DNA from: Sambucus nigra
Lineage: Eukaryota > Streptophyta > Magnoliopsida > Dipsacales > Adoxaceae
NCBI GenBank assembly: GCA_949130495.1
Contig: OX422215.1
Span: 528,099,755 to 528,163,754 of the forward strand
Length of the DNA stretch: 64,000 nt
Direction of reading: 5' to 3'
The translations under genes and the position numbers were made by a program. Below, one piece after another: positions 10,978 to 23,485 of this stretch; position 1 is the first letter of the stretch, and each line of letters opens with the position of its first letter. The notes under the pieces were generated by a model. The model had not been told where the DNA came from. It saw only the letters and a list, made by a program, of their open reading frames with translations, and searched no databases.

Positions 10978-11840
10978 GGACTTTCTCCACCTAGGGGATA
11001 AACATCATAAAGAAGGTAACCCCTAACGCCTCCACCGGTCACGAATTCATCCTAGGTGCCATCGACGATTTCACCAAGTGGGTTGAGGCCGAATCTTATG
11101 CGGTTCCAAATGATTAGGAAGTGTACAAATTCATACGACGAAACATCATCTTCTTCTTCGACATACCCCACAAGCTGGTATCAGACAATGGGTCTCACTT
11201 CGAAAAAGAGGTCTCAAACCTACTACATAAATACGAGATTAATTGACATTAGTCATATCCATATAGACTGAAAACCAATGAAGCCATCAAAACAACTCAC
11301 AAGAACTTCAAAAAATCATCAGTAAGATGATGGAGACTTACTGGGAGTGGTCAGATAAATGTGCCTTCACCCTCTGGGGCTACTGCACTACATAGCAAAA
11401 CTCAATTGGGTTCACCCTTACTATTTAGTTTATGGCATGGAGGCAGTCCTACCCATAGAACTTGATATACAATCCTTATAGGTTAGGCTTGAAAGTTAAG
11501 TGACCAAAATTGATTGGGTCTAAGCCCGTTACAATGAACTATGGCTCTCCTCGACGAGAGGAGACTAAATGCCACTTATCACAATTAGGTCTATCGGTGA
11601 CGTATTACCCGAGCATTCATTAAGAGTGTCAAGAAGTGGAACATATAAGACGATGGCCTAGTCCTACAAGAGAATCTCAAACTTTCTTGGACTCTTGGAG
11701 GAAAATTTGCACCTAAATGGGGAGGACCCTACCGCATCACCGAAATAAACTTTGGCGAGGCAACTACCTTAGCTGATCTCGACGGAGTCACATTTTCCCA
11801 ACCCTTTAATCTCGACCGACTGGATAAATTCTTTACTTAA
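10978..11840 (+). pseudogene. Tat-lineage gypsy integrase relic
   Basis: Plus-strand decayed integrase. Visible blocks in order are GHEFILGAIDDFTKWVEAES (the first catalytic Asp lies in this block), then HKLVSDNGSHF (second Asp region), then a degraded 'Y.L.YG.EA..P.E' block near 11420-11460. The C-terminal GPYRITEINFGEATTLADLD is at about 11727-11786. The 'FTKWVEA' and 'GPY.I......AY.L.DLDG' phrases are typical of Tat/Ogre-type integrases. Several frameshifts and stops break it. The rest of the element to the left was displaced by the LTR ending at 10960. Confidence 0.7.
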
Positions 11841-12056
11841 ATCTTGCCAGTAATAAAAAATGAAATGACGAGCTTAAACACTAAAATAATTGGTCGTAGA
11901 GGGTATGGAAGACCATGCAAGCCCATACACATTTTCAACCGTACCATAAAAATTCCACTTTATCCCCCAACCTTTTGCTTAAAGTCAGCAAAAAACACTT
12001 TAAGCCCCCAACTATATCACCCCAAGAGAACTACATAGACCTGATTATCTGGTATA

Positions 12057-12151
12057 TTTTTATCGCAGACATTCAATACAAATACCCCGTTATTCTTAAA
12101 TTGGAGTTACGTAAAATACGGGGTATCTGTATTGAATGTCTGCGATAAAAA
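12057..12151. repeat. Inverted repeat, 34-bp arms, 27-bp loop
   Basis: Positions 12057-12090 pair with 12118-12151 with one mismatch in 34 (12081/12127). The arm carries ATCGCAGACATTCAATACA. A third copy of the arm motif (GTATCTGTATTCAATACAGA) follows at 12154-12173. It resembles a small foldback or MITE relic; no target duplication was identified. Confidence 0.85.
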
Positions 12152-12324
12152 TGGTATCTGTATTCAATACAGACCCGAAGTGTCAAAAAGATGGGGCTCT
12201 TTTTTCTATGTGCATATGTATATTTTATTTTTAAATATGCCACCTCCATTTTAATAAAAGAGATCGGACTCACTTTTTGTTCCCAAACGTGTATATATCC
12301 CTTTTATTTTATTATATTTGTCTC

Positions 12325-12327
<3 letters not shown>

Positions 12328-12356
<29 letters not shown>
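12328..12356. repeat. TA microsatellite
   Basis: Run of about 14 TA units. Confidence 0.9.
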
Positions 12357-12359
<3 letters not shown>

Positions 12360-12401
12360 AGCCTTATTTTAATAAAAGAGCTTAGGCTCATTCGGTCCAT
12401 A

Positions 12402-12406
12402 CGCAT
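12402..12406. repeat. Target-site duplication CGCAT, left
   Basis: CGCAT directly before the left LTR; identical to 21959-21963. Confidence 0.9.
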
Positions 12407-14758
12407 TGTCACCCCTAACCCCATTAGGATATAATTAACTAAATAGCTTACAAACCACAATTATAATTTATTTATTATTTAGGTAATACATATTGAAACA
12501 ACTTCAAGGTTAAAATGCGTAATATTAAAAAAATCCAATCGCTTTAAGGAGGCATAATTTCAACAGAACTCACATATCATTTAACTTAATTACAACTAGT
12601 GCCGTTTATAAAACAAACTAACAAGACCCTACTTCTATGTACTCAACCTCCTAGACTTGGCAATGGCAGCTGGAAAACCTGAAAATGTAAACATATAAAA
12701 CCATGACTTTAAAAACTCAGTGAATGTACTACATCTCTCTATAGTAAAAGTACTATATTAACATCTCAACATATTAATATATACATCTCTGTGCCAAATT
12801 AGGCCATATACATATCCGGAGTTAATAAACCCCACATCTCCTGCCCGTAGGCAATAATCATATCCATAGATTTTAAAAACCTAACATCTCCTGAATTGCA
12901 TAGCAACTCAACATATCCTGACTTTTATAAAGCCATAACATCTCAACATCTCTTGGCTTTTAAATAAGCCATATCATCTCAACATCTCTTGGCTTTTAAA
13001 TAAGCCATATCATCTCAACATATAATACATATACATCATATCCAAAATTAACCCAGTAAGTCCACTCACCTTGTGTTGTCAACTATGTATTCACGTTTCC
13101 CTCAGGTGGAGCTGAACTTGGTTGATTTGACCTTACACCTGTTAATCCAACTAAATCAGTACTAAAGCTCAATCATAATTATTATTTTAATATAATTATG
13201 TAACTTTAAATGAGTACACAACCACAATATGATTCTACTCAAGTCATATTCCATGAAACATATGTAAAGACAAAACGATAGTATATATGTTGATAAGGTC
13301 ATGAACATTCAACCCTAGAAACTACCTCGTAAATAATTTATAACTAAAATCAAGTAAACATAAAAGTATACTTCTGAATATATATACACATGAAACATGT
13401 ACTCAAAATACCCTTGGGAAAGAGCAAATAAAAACATTCTTTCATGGAGTATCCAATATGGACTCAAATTATTGTCCTCCATACTTAACCATACCATATT
13501 CATAAATAGTACACATACAGGTGTCCAAGCTTATCAATCTGAAAACATATCTGAATATACTTTCCATTATAAGTGACGGTGTAATTTTTAAAGCTTCCTA
13601 GAGCAAGTTATGGCCATTTCTTGACAACACAAGAAATCTGCCCTACAAACTCCTCTATTGTTCCTTCGACTTCCAAGAGTTTTCATAATTTTTCTACAAC
13701 ATAACTTTACATGATTTTAAACACACTTTCAGTAAACATACTTAATAGTACATAATTAAAGTTTCATAATATTTGGACTTCATTTTCTATCTCAAAAGTT
13801 TGACCAAACTCAGGGCATACCGAAATGAAATATACAAACAGCAACTATGTACCAACTTGCAACCATCACTAAGACCTAACCATAAGGAGTTAAATTCTGA
13901 TTTTAGGATATGATATGAATATATGAGTCTATTTTCATATCCAATTGGAATTTATGAATTCCAGTAAGCACACAAAGAGATATGAAAGTTTTAATACAAA
14001 GGGTTTCAATACAAAACAATATGACCTATAACACCACTTATCTCACATGTGAACCAATACATATTATCACAAAGGAGGATGGAATTTGGATCAATACTTC
14101 ACGATTTATATACTTTGAAATAAGTATAATATAACATTAAAACAATATTAACACATAATATTACCTTGGAAACACCTTAAGGATTTTCTTGGAATTACTT
14201 TCCTAGATTTTCCTTGTAACCCTTTCTTCCTTGACTTCTACCTCTCTTTCCTCAAGCTAATAACACCTCAAACAGAACCTAGGGACTTATTTGCTGAAGA
14301 AATAAGGTTAAGGGAGAGTTTTAATTCGGCCAAATTTGCCTCCCAATCCATCCAATCAAATTAAAACATTTGGTTTAATAAAAGACAATTTACCCCTTAA
14401 GGGGATTGACAGATTTGCCCCTTGTTCGTAATTTTGGCCTAACTTCTTACTCGAACATCCGTTTGATGCACCGTTTATTGAGTTACAACCCTAACTCACA
14501 TGTATACAACTATGTAGTTTTCACCTCAAGTCAATTGTAATGTTACAAGGGTCAAAATTAGTCTTAAATAGGAACATTTCTATCGAAAATAACCAAATCT
14601 TGTGTTCGTAAATAATTCGACATTTCATGATTTATGAAAGTAGAATTATACTAAACATAATAACTTAACATTAGATATACTAATAACACATTATTCATAT
14701 CACATATGATAAGTATGATTTAAATATAATTTATCATAATTATATACGGGTTGTCACA
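12407..14758 (-). repeat. 3' LTR of the chromovirus
   Basis: Left LTR, 2,352 bp; on the minus strand it runs TGTGACAA...GGTGACA. It is collinear with 19642-21958. The only length changes I see are one extra base in the right copy near its start and a 36-bp tandem duplication present only here (near 12940-13020). A 62-codon frame at 13315-13503 recurs at 20515-20703 only because the LTRs are copies. Confidence 0.92.
12944..13017. repeat. 36-bp tandem duplication private to one LTR
   Basis: ATCTCTTGGCTTTTAAATAA plus 16 more bases occurs twice in tandem; the other LTR has one copy (about 20184-20219). It therefore arose after insertion. Confidence 0.85.
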
Positions 14759-14773
14759 ACCTCCCCCCTTTAG
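14759..14773 (-). other. Polypurine tract of the chromovirus
   Basis: The minus strand reads TCTAAAGGGGGGAGGT directly before the 3' LTR; this is the plus-strand DNA primer site of the element. Confidence 0.9.
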
Positions 14774-14804
14774 AAAATTTCATCCCCGAAATTTAATACT
14801 AATG

Positions 14805-15926
14805 TCACTTACCAAACAAATGGGGATATTGTTTCTTCATGCTATCCTCCGTTTACCAAGTTTATTCTTTAATTCCATGGCTCATCTACATAACTTTAAC
14901 ATAGGGAATAAACTTATTCCTCAATACTTTCTCCTTACGATCAAGAATTTCCACCGGTTCCTCGATGTACGACAAGTCTTCTTTCAATTCAATAGGTTGG
15001 GTTTTCAGTTGATGAGATGGATCTGCCAAATACTTACGAAGCATTGATACATGGAACACGTCATGCAAACGAGATAACTCTGGAGTTAATGCTAATCTAT
15101 ATTCCAGGGTTCCAATTCTTTCCAACACTTCATATGGTCCAATGTATCTTGGACTTAGTTTCCCCTTCTTTCCAAATCTCATAATGCCTTTCCATGGTGA
15201 AGTACGTAGGAATACAAAATCCCCCTTCTAAAATTCCAATGGATACTTCCTCTTATCTGCATAAAATTTCTGCCTACTTTGCGCTATCTTTATCCGTTCC
15301 CGAATCATTTTGATCTTTTCAGTTGTCATATCTATCAATTCAGGACCCAAAAGTTTCCTTTCACCTACTTCATCCCAACACAAAGGCGTTCTACATCTCC
15401 TCCCATATAAAGCTTCATACGGAGCCATACCAATGGTGGACTGGTAACTATTATTATATGAGAATTCCATCAATGGCAAATGATCATCCCAACTGCCCTT
15501 GAAGTCAAATACACAAGCTCGTAACATGTCTTCTAATATTTGAATCGTCCTCTCAGATTGCCCATCGGTTTGTGGATGAAATGCAGTGCTGAACTTCAAA
15601 CTTGTGCCCATGGCATTCTGTAAACGAGGCCAAAACTTAGAAGTGAACGTTGAATCTCTATCTGATACAATTGACACTGGTGCCCCATGTAAACGGATAA
15701 TCTCATCAACGTACATACGTGCATACTTGTCAACTGTGTAGGTGGTCTTAACTGGAAGAAAATGGGCCGACTTTGTCAATCGATCTATAATCACCCAAAT
15801 AGAATCATTCCCCTTTGGTGACCGTGGTAATCCTGTAACAAAATCCATCGTTATATGCTCCCACTTCCATTCCGGAATAGGCAATGACTGCAATAATCCT
15901 GCTGGCTTCTGACGCTCCGCTTTCAC
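14805..15926 (-). pseudogene. Chromovirus integrase core and chromodomain-like C-terminus
   Basis: Residues visible on the minus strand: WEHITMDFVTGLP (first Asp), VSIVSDRDSTFTSKFW (second Asp) and TDGQSERTIQILEDMLR (Glu), giving the DD-E triad. The GPY/F module (LSPRYIGPYEVLERIG) and YIEEPVEILDRKEKVLR lead into a chromodomain-like tail ending PHLFGK near 14805. In-frame stops break it at 15228-15230, near 14886 and twice more in the tail. It continues in the same frame as RT/RNase H, separated by the TAG at 15930-15932. Confidence 0.85.
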
Positions 15927-15929
15927 TTG

Positions 15930-17864
15930 CTAACATACTAAACATTTAGCTACAAATTCTACAATCTCACGTTTCATATTGTTCCACCAGTAATACTCCT
16001 TCAAATCTCTGTACATTTTGGTACCTCCTGGATGCATAGAATAAATAGAACTATGTGCCTCTTCCAATATATCCTTCTTTAAGGGTGGATCATTTGGTAC
16101 ACAAATCCTGTTTTTATAACACAACGATTCATCATTCTTAATTTCGAAGTCACTCTCTTTACCCTCTAAGACATCTTGTTTCTTCTTCTCAAGGAATGGA
16201 TCACTGACCTGCAAATTTCTTATGCGTTCTGCCAATAAAGGTCTCACTATAACATGTGCTAATAAGCCTCCCCTTTTTGAAAAACTTAATTCAATGCCCA
16301 TCGATGCCAAGTCAAGGATATTTCCCACACGTGCACATTGTATGCAACCTAGAATCCCCGATGATTTTCGACTCAAAGCATTTGCTACTACATTGGCCTT
16401 TCCTGGATGATGATGAATGGTACAGTCATAGTCTTTAATTAACTCCATCCAACGTCTTTGTCTCAAATTCAAGTCACTCTGTGTAAATAAATACTTCAAA
16501 CTTTGATGGTCAGTGAAAATTTCACACGTCTCTCCATACAAATGATGTCTCCATAATTTCAAGGTAAAAACAATAGCCGCAAGTTCTAAATCATGTGTAG
16601 GAAAATTACGTTCATGCGTCTTCAACTGTCTAGATGCATAAGAAATTACCTCTCCATGTTGCATGAAAACACAACCCAGGCCCTGATGTGAAGCGTCAGT
16701 ATAAATCACAAAACCTTCTCCACTGGATGGAACAGTGAGAACTGGAGCTGATACTAGCCTAGTTTTCAACATTTCAAAGTTGTGCTGACATTCATCACTC
16801 CACACAAATTTCACTTCCTTTTGGGTCAATTTAGTCAACGACAAGGCTATAGATAAAAACTCCTTTATGAATCTTCTATAATATCCAGCCAATCCTAGGA
16901 AACTCCTTATCTCCGTTACATTCCTCGGTCTTTCCCATTGCACAATTGCCTCTACCTTCTTGGGGTCAACATAAATTCCATCTCCCGAAACAACATGCCC
17001 CAGAAATACTACCTGATTTAACCAAAACTCACATTTGCTAAACTTCGCAAACAATTGACTATCTCGCAAAACTTGCAATACAACTCTTAGATGCTTCTCA
17101 TGTTCCTCTTGGCTAGGTGAGTATATCAAAACATCATCGATAAATACAATCACAAACGAATCTATGAAAGGATGAAATACTTGATTCATTAAATCCATAA
17201 ACATCGCAGGAGCATTTGTTAACCCAAATGGCATTACCAAAAATTCATAATGACCATAGCGAGAATGAAAAGCTGTCTTAGAAATGTCACAATCTCTCAC
17301 CTTTAATTGACGATAACCCGATCTCAAATCAGTTTTTGAAAACACTTTAGCACCCTATAATTGATCAAACAAATCATCAATACGAGGCAATGGATATTTA
17401 TTTCGAATAGTCACCTTGTTCATCTGTCGATAATCAATGCAAAGTCGCATAGTGCCATATTTCTTCTTCACAAATAATACTGGAGCGCCCCATGGTGATA
17501 CACTGGGTTGAATAAAACCTCTATCTAGAAAATCTTGCAGTTGAACCTTTAACTCCTTTAGTTCCACAGGTGCCATTCTATATGGAGAAATAGAAATTGG
17601 AGCTGTACCAGGCACTAAATCGATAGTAAACTCTACCTCTCTGCTAGGTGGCAATCCTGGTAATTCATCTGGGAACACATCTGAAAAATCCTTAACGACT
17701 GGGATATCTTCTAATTTTTGCAATTCCCTGTTTGTATCCACAATATATGCTAAAAAGACTTGACAACCCTTATTTAACAATTTCCTCGCCCGAAGGGCTG
17801 AAATAAGACAGTTCAGAACCACATTTCTTTCCCCAGTAAATTTGAATTCTTCCTCCTCCGACAT
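15930..17864 (-). pseudogene. Chromovirus reverse transcriptase, RNase H and integrase zinc domain
   Basis: RT begins in the 17355-17864 frame ([30 protein letters not shown]). After TAG at 17355-17357 it resumes with [15 protein letters not shown] and the catalytic FIDDVLIYS (about 17121-17144). RNase H shows [12 protein letters not shown] and [10 protein letters not shown], ending at [15 protein letters not shown]. The integrase HHCC zinc finger follows ([21 protein letters not shown]). The stop at 17355 replaces a Gln codon position common in the family, consistent with CAG to TAG. Otherwise 471 codons remain open. Confidence 0.92.
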
Positions 17865-17879
17865 ATTAAATGTAACCTC

Positions 17880-18229
17880 CTTACGAAAACAGTCAATTGA
17901 TGCATGGTAGGAAGATAGCTAGTCCATACCCAAGATAATATCAAAATCTCGAATATCTAGGGGAATTAAATCAATGGTCCACTCCCTCTCCCCCATATAC
18001 AATACACAATTTTATACACAAGATCCACTAGCATCACATCCCCCACAGGTGTAGAAATATATAAACCATAATCTAGATAAGAACATGGTCTACCCAAATG
18101 CATGGTAAATGATAGTGCTACAAATGAATGAGTAGAACCTGGATCAATAAGCACGTAAGCATGTTTGTTCATGACAGAAAATGTATTTGTCACCACCCCT
18201 GGAGTAGCCTGAGCATCCTGTAAAGTCAT
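17880..18229 (-). pseudogene. Chromovirus aspartic protease
   Basis: The active-site phrase is VLIDPGSTHSF near 18145, the form (DPG or DSG) usual in plant gypsy elements. A one-base deletion near 18003 shifts the frame; the following text (WTIDLIPLDIRDFDIILGMD) is in the pol frame and then hits a TAG where families have Trp. It joins gag upstream and RT downstream. Confidence 0.8.
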
Positions 18230-18325
18230 AGAAAATATCCTTCCCGGAGCCCTGGATCCACTAGCCTGTCCTTTACCTCCTCCTCTCCCTGTGCCTCCAG
18301 GTGATGAGCCTCGACTAGTAGTAGC

Positions 18326-19462
18326 TTATTGAATTCCTGCCACTAGCATAGGATAGTTCTTTTTGGTATGACCAATTTGATGGCAGTGATAACACTCTAC
18401 CCCCTTTAACTTGGGACAATCTGGACTAATATGGCCCTCAGCTTTGCAAAAATAGCATGTAACAGGCTTGGACTGCCTATTTTCATTCTCCTGCTGTCTA
18501 TTCTGTTGGGCCATCGATCCTGCACCCCTAAAACTACTTGGTGTCCTATTCTGAACATAATTTCCTGTCCCTCTACAGCGCTGAAATCTTTGACTCCCTT
18601 ATTTTGAGTATTCTACATTGCCTTCCTTTTGCTAAGATGAATCAAATCTACTCCTCTTTCCCCTTTGTTACCTATTATTTATTGCATCGTTAACATCTCC
18701 TTCAACCATCATAGCTTTGTTAACTAAGGAAAAATAATCTACCATCTCAAGTGCAGTGAGTCTAGACTTGATAACCAAATTAAACCCATCCTGAAATCTG
18801 GTGCATTTATCCTCCTCATTGCGTAAGAAATGTAATGAAAATCGAGACAAAGATGTGAATTTAGTTTCATACTCCCTGACCGACATATTCCCCTGAGTCA
18901 ATGATAAAAATTCTCTCTCCTTTTGCTTCCGATACATGCGAGGAAAATTCTTTTCATATAAGACTTTAATAAAAGAATCCCAAGTAATTACCTCACCTCC
19001 CTCCGGAGTAAGCAATAAATGTTTGGAAGACTCCCACCAATATTTAGCTTCTCCCTTTAACATGAAAGTAGCCAAAATCACCTTCTGCGCGCCAGGTACA
19101 TTCATCACCCCGAAGATAGTTTCTGTGTCTCTAACCCAAGTCTTAACTTCTAAAGGATCCAGAGAACCTGAGAATGCTGGGGGGTTCAATTTGATAAACT
19201 TCTCGTACAGAGTATTCTTCTCCTCTCGTTGTATTTCCCTTTCTCTTCTTGCCAAAGTCTGATCCTCCAAGTACTTGGCTTGTTGTTCTGCTATTTGCAT
19301 CATAAACATGTTTTGTTGTTCTGCCATTAAAGTCATGGCACGATCCATCTTCTGCATATCTGTAAGTTATTCAGGAGCCCCCTCTACATTATTTGGATTT
19401 TGTTGGTTTACTGTATTTGAAGACTCCTCATCTACCCTCTCATGGACATTTGCTCCTTCCAT
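18326..19462 (-). pseudogene. Chromovirus gag with two zinc knuckles
   Basis: The start is taken as the ATG at 19460-19462 (MEGANVHERV). The frame is broken by TAA at 19367-19369, then open for 229 codons (capsid/retrotrans_gag domain with AKYWWES and MSVREYETKFTSLSRF), then stops at 18668 and about 18600. Two zinc knuckles follow at about 18360-18460: CYFCKAEGHISPDC is complete, while CYHCHQIGHTKKNY has lost its last Cys. All pieces share one frame, so decay is by point mutation. Confidence 0.88.
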
Positions 19463-19626
19463 AGCTTACTATCTGTCATAAACCAAAATTATAGAAACAA
19501 GAATACAACATTTATTTCTAACATAATGGTTAGTATTTCTCACAAATTAATATAAATGACCCACACAACGCTATTTCTACCACTGCCATATCTGGACTCT
19601 CTAACCCCAAAATATAAAAACCTAAA

Positions 19627-19638
19627 GCTCTGATACCA
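19627..19638 (-). other. Primer-binding site, tRNA-iMet type
   Basis: On the minus strand TGGTATCAGAGC, the classic initiator-methionine tRNA complement, lies three bases after the 5' LTR. Confidence 0.95.
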
Positions 19639-19641
19639 AGT

Positions 19642-21958
19642 TGTCACCACCTGACCCCATTAGGATATAATTAACTAAATAGCTTACAAACCACAATTAT
19701 AATTTATTTATTATTTAGGTAATACATATTGAAACAACTTCAAGGTTAAAATGCGTAATATTAAAAAAATCCAATCATTTTAACGAGGCATAATTTCAAC
19801 AGAACTCACATATCATTTAACTTAATTACAACTAGTGCCGTTTATAAAACAAACTAACAAGACCCTACTTCTATGTACTCAACCTCCTAGACTTGACAGT
19901 GGCAGCTGGAAAACCTGAAAATGTAAACATATAAAACCATGAGTTTAAAAACTCAGTGAATGTACTACATATCTATATAGTAAAAGTACTATATTAACAT
20001 CTCAACATATTAATATATACATTTCTGTGCCAAATTAGGCCATATACATATCCGGAGTTAATAAACCCCACATCTCCTGCCCGTAGGCAATAATCATATC
20101 CATAGGTTTTAAAAACCTAACATCTCCTGAATTGCATAGCAACTCAACATATCCTGACTTTTATAAAGCCATAAAATCTCAACATCTCTTGGCTTTTAAA
20201 TAATCCATAACATCTCAACATATAATACATTTACATCATATCCAAAATCAACTCAATAAGTACATTCACCTTGTGTTGTCAACTATGTATTCACGTTTCT
20301 CTCAGGTGGAGCTGAACTTGGTTGATTTGACCTTACACCTATTAATCCAACTAAATCAGTACTAAATCTCAATTATAAGTATTATTTTAATATAATTATG
20401 TAACTTTAAATGAGTACACAACCACAATATGATTCTACTCAAGTCATATTCCATGAAACATATGTAAAGACGAAACGATGGTATATATGTTGATAAGGTC
20501 ATGAACATTCAACCCTAGAAACTACCTCGTAAAGAATTCATAACTAAACTCAAGTAAACATAAAAGTATACTTCTGAATATATATACACATGAATCATGT
20601 ACTCAAAATACCCTTGGGAAAGAGCAAATAAAAACATTCTTTCATGGAGTATCCAATATGGCCTCAAATTATTGTCCTCCATACTTAACCATACCATATT
20701 CATAAATAGTACACATACAGGTGTACAAGCTTATAAATATGAAAACATATCTGAATATACTTTCCGTTACAAGTGACGGTGTAATTTTTCAAGCTTCCTA
20801 GGGCAAGTTATGGCCATTTCTTTACAACACAAGAAATCTTCCCTACAAACTCCTCTATTGTTCCTTCGACTTCCAAGAATTTTCATAATTTTTCTACAAC
20901 ATAACTTTCCATGATTTTCAACAAACTTTTATTAGACATACTGAATAGTACATAATTAAAGTTTCATAATATTTGGACTTCATTTGCTATCTCAAAAGCT
21001 TGACCAAACTCAGGGCATACCGAAATGAAATATACAAACAACAACTATATACCAACTTGTAACCATCACTAAGACCTAACCATAAAGAGTTAAATTCTGA
21101 TTTTATGATATGATATGAATATATGAGTCTATTTTCATATCCAATTGGAATTTATGAATTCCAGTAAGCACACAAAGAGATATGAAAGTTTGAATACAAA
21201 GGGTTTTAATACAAAGCAATATGACCTATAAAACCACTTATCTCACATGTGAACCAATACATATTATCACAAAGGAGGATGGAATTTGGATCTATAATTC
21301 GCGATTTATATACTTTGAAATAAGTATAATAGAAGATTAAAACAATATTAACACATAATATTACCTTGGAAACACCTTAAGGATTTTCTTGGAATTGCTT
21401 TCCTAGATTTTCCTTGTAACCCTTTCTTCCTTAACTTCTACCTCTCTTTCCTCAAGCTAATAACACCTCAAACTGAACCTAGGGACTTATTTTCTGAAGA
21501 AATAATGTTAAGGGAGAGTTTTAAGTCGGCCAAGGCTGCCTCCCAATCCATCCAATCAAATTAAAACATTTGGTTTAATAAAAGACAATTTACCACTTAA
21601 GGGGATTGACAGGTTTGCCCCTTGTTCATAATTTTGGCCTAACTTCTTATTCGAACATCCGTTTGATGCACCGTTTGTTGTGTTACAACCCTAACTCACA
21701 AGTATACAACTATGTAGTTTTCACTTCAAGTCAATTTTAATGTTACAAGGGTCAAAATTAGTCTTAAACAGGAACATTTCTATCGAAAATAACCAAATCT
21801 TGTGTTCGTAAATAGTTCGACATTTCATGATTTATGAAAGTAGAATTATACTAACCATAATCACTTATAATTAGATATAATAATAACACATTATTCATAT
21901 CACATATGATAAGTATGATTTAAATATAATTTATCATAATTATATACGGGTTGTCACA
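19642..21958 (-). repeat. 5' LTR of the chromovirus
   Basis: Right LTR, 2,317 bp, the transcription-start copy for the minus-strand element; ends and collinearity are as described for 12407-14758. Confidence 0.92.
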
Positions 21959-21963
21959 CGCAT
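21959..21963. repeat. Target-site duplication CGCAT, right
   Basis: CGCAT directly after the right LTR; matches 12402-12406. Confidence 0.9.
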
Positions 21964-23370
21964 ACTGCCTAGTATTTTGATGCATATAATACTGAAAATT
22001 ATGTAAAAATGCAAACTACGAACCATTCGCTACTGAAAGGTAGATTGCCTTTATTTATGTACATAATGTATAATGAGAATTCCCATATAAGCCAAAAAAT
22101 GTATCAGGATTCCTCGTGTTCCTCCTAAAAGTAATACTCTAAGTAAATACAACGGGGTCTTTTCCTAACCAAAAACCACAAAAGACACATTTTTGAGAGG
22201 TTACATCAAATCCCACCCAAAAGGACACACAAAAATATTACCCCGCCATACTATCAGGCACTAGACCTCTTTTTTGAATATGATAAAATGCCTGAACTAG
22301 GGATCATACCCATCGATAGCCACAAATAGTCCGTAGCCGTGTCTTTTGCAACCTTCGTAGTCAGATGGCGTAGGGCCAAGTGCACTGATGACCAGCTCAT
22401 CAGCATCTCCCGTAGCTGGGAGGCATCAACCTATACCCATTGAAAGTTAGAAAGACATAAACTCAATTGAACTTTAAAAGAGAAAAAAAAAGCAAAGATT
22501 CAGAAAACATGAATTGTCAAAAATTCACGTCATTTGCGAAAAGGGCGGGGTCTAGGGATGCCACTTGTATGACAAACGTTGAGCCACGTTATCGAATGTG
22601 TATGACTTGGTCCTCCCCATGAAGAACCACCATGAAAGTGAATGGTAAGACGAAAAGGGTGCAACATTCGACTCGAGTCTTCGAAGAAGACGGAGTAACA
22701 AAACCCAGGGAAAGAGAAGTGGCATCCTGTGTAACCATCAGAACAATCAACACTGAAGAAGATGTCCTCGTCCCCACCAAAAGACTACCCGAAAACGACA
22801 ACTGAAACAGGATGACCGACATCCCAAAGCTCAAATGGCTTCCCCTATCCATGATAAATGTAATGAATATGGGACCACGAGAATGATGTATGCAATGTAT
22901 GTCCAATGAAAGTGGCAATGTCGGTTTAGTAACAAGCATCGCTAAAAACAGATGAGAGAAACTTTACAAAAATGGAAACTCGAACCTATATTTAATGGGT
23001 TTTAAAATCTAAGTCCTTCAACCATTCGTTTAAATGTTATGCCACTCGGTTAAACCATCGATGGGACCAATCAGACCTTCTGCCATTTGGTCAAAGCTCT
23101 CACTTATTTTCTAATAATCCCACTTTTGACCCCCCAAGGTTTCCTACCTAGCACATTTAATGGGATGACCCATTTAAAATCACTTCAACTTCAACGAATT
23201 GTGTAATGGCCCATGACCTACTGCAGTTTAGTCAAAGTCTTGGTCTAGACCCATATAAAATAAGATTCTTACCCATCTTTAAAAGGGCACCAAAAACTAA
23301 CATTTGTTTGGTTTTATAACTTTCTCAATCCCGAGATACTTGAGATCATTATGAAAAATTCTTGAAGAAA
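21964..23370. other. Flank of the chromovirus, no gene recognised
   Basis: This continues the pre-insertion sequence interrupted at 12401. The only long frame (minus, 22589-22939, 116 codons) is Ser/Leu/Val-rich without a motif I know, and it has no supporting context. Confidence 0.4.
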
Positions 23371-23485
23371 TTCGTACTTCAGAAAAGTCTCTTTCCCTTA
23401 AAGGAAAGCTCGTACTTCCGCAATGTCACTTTAAATCCTGAGCGAGGTTCATACTTCTGAAAAGTCCCCTTCAAAAGAAAAATAG
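23371..23485. repeat. Three degenerate 38-40 bp units
   Basis: TTCGTACTTCAGAAAAGTC, CTCGTACTTCCGCAATGTC and TTCATACTTCTGAAAAGTC start at 23371, 23409 and 23448. Confidence 0.6.

Larger units (their letters stand above)
11841..12401. other. Flank between integrase relic and the inserted chromovirus
   Basis: No gene seen. It contains a 34-bp-armed inverted repeat (12057-12151), a TA run (12328-12356) and two copies of TTTTAATAAAAGAG about 117 bp apart. It may be the 3' untranslated part of the Tat element. Confidence 0.4.
12402..21963 (-). mobile_element. Complete Ty3/gypsy chromovirus (Tekay/Del-like)
   Basis: A full-length element: target duplication CGCAT at 12402-12406 and 21959-21963, LTRs 12407-14758 and 19642-21958, PPT at 14759-14773, tRNA-iMet primer site at 19627-19638. 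Gag-PR-RT-RNaseH-IN lie on the minus strand between them. Length, long LTRs and the chromodomain-like C-terminus after EEPVEILDRKEKVLR suit the Tekay/Del clade. I counted about 70 substitutions in 1,678 aligned LTR bases (13081-14758 against 20281-21958), about 4%. At an often-used rate of 1.3e-8 per site per year that is roughly 1.5-2 million years. Coding is broken at several points, so it is not autonomous now. Confidence 0.9.

Noticed and set aside
13315..13503. 62-codon frame conserved at 20515-20703
   Set aside because: The two copies lie at the same place in the two LTRs of one element and are alike because the LTRs are copies; no motif is present.
19627..19638. tRNA gene fragments at this and the other primer sites (55795-55806, 57696-57707)
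   Set aside because: Only the 12-18 bases complementary to the tRNA 3' end are present, each at an LTR edge; no cloverleaf or A/B boxes are seen.
22589..22939. 116-codon minus-strand frame
   Set aside because: Low-complexity Ser/Leu/Val composition, no known motif, no promoter or neighbour support.
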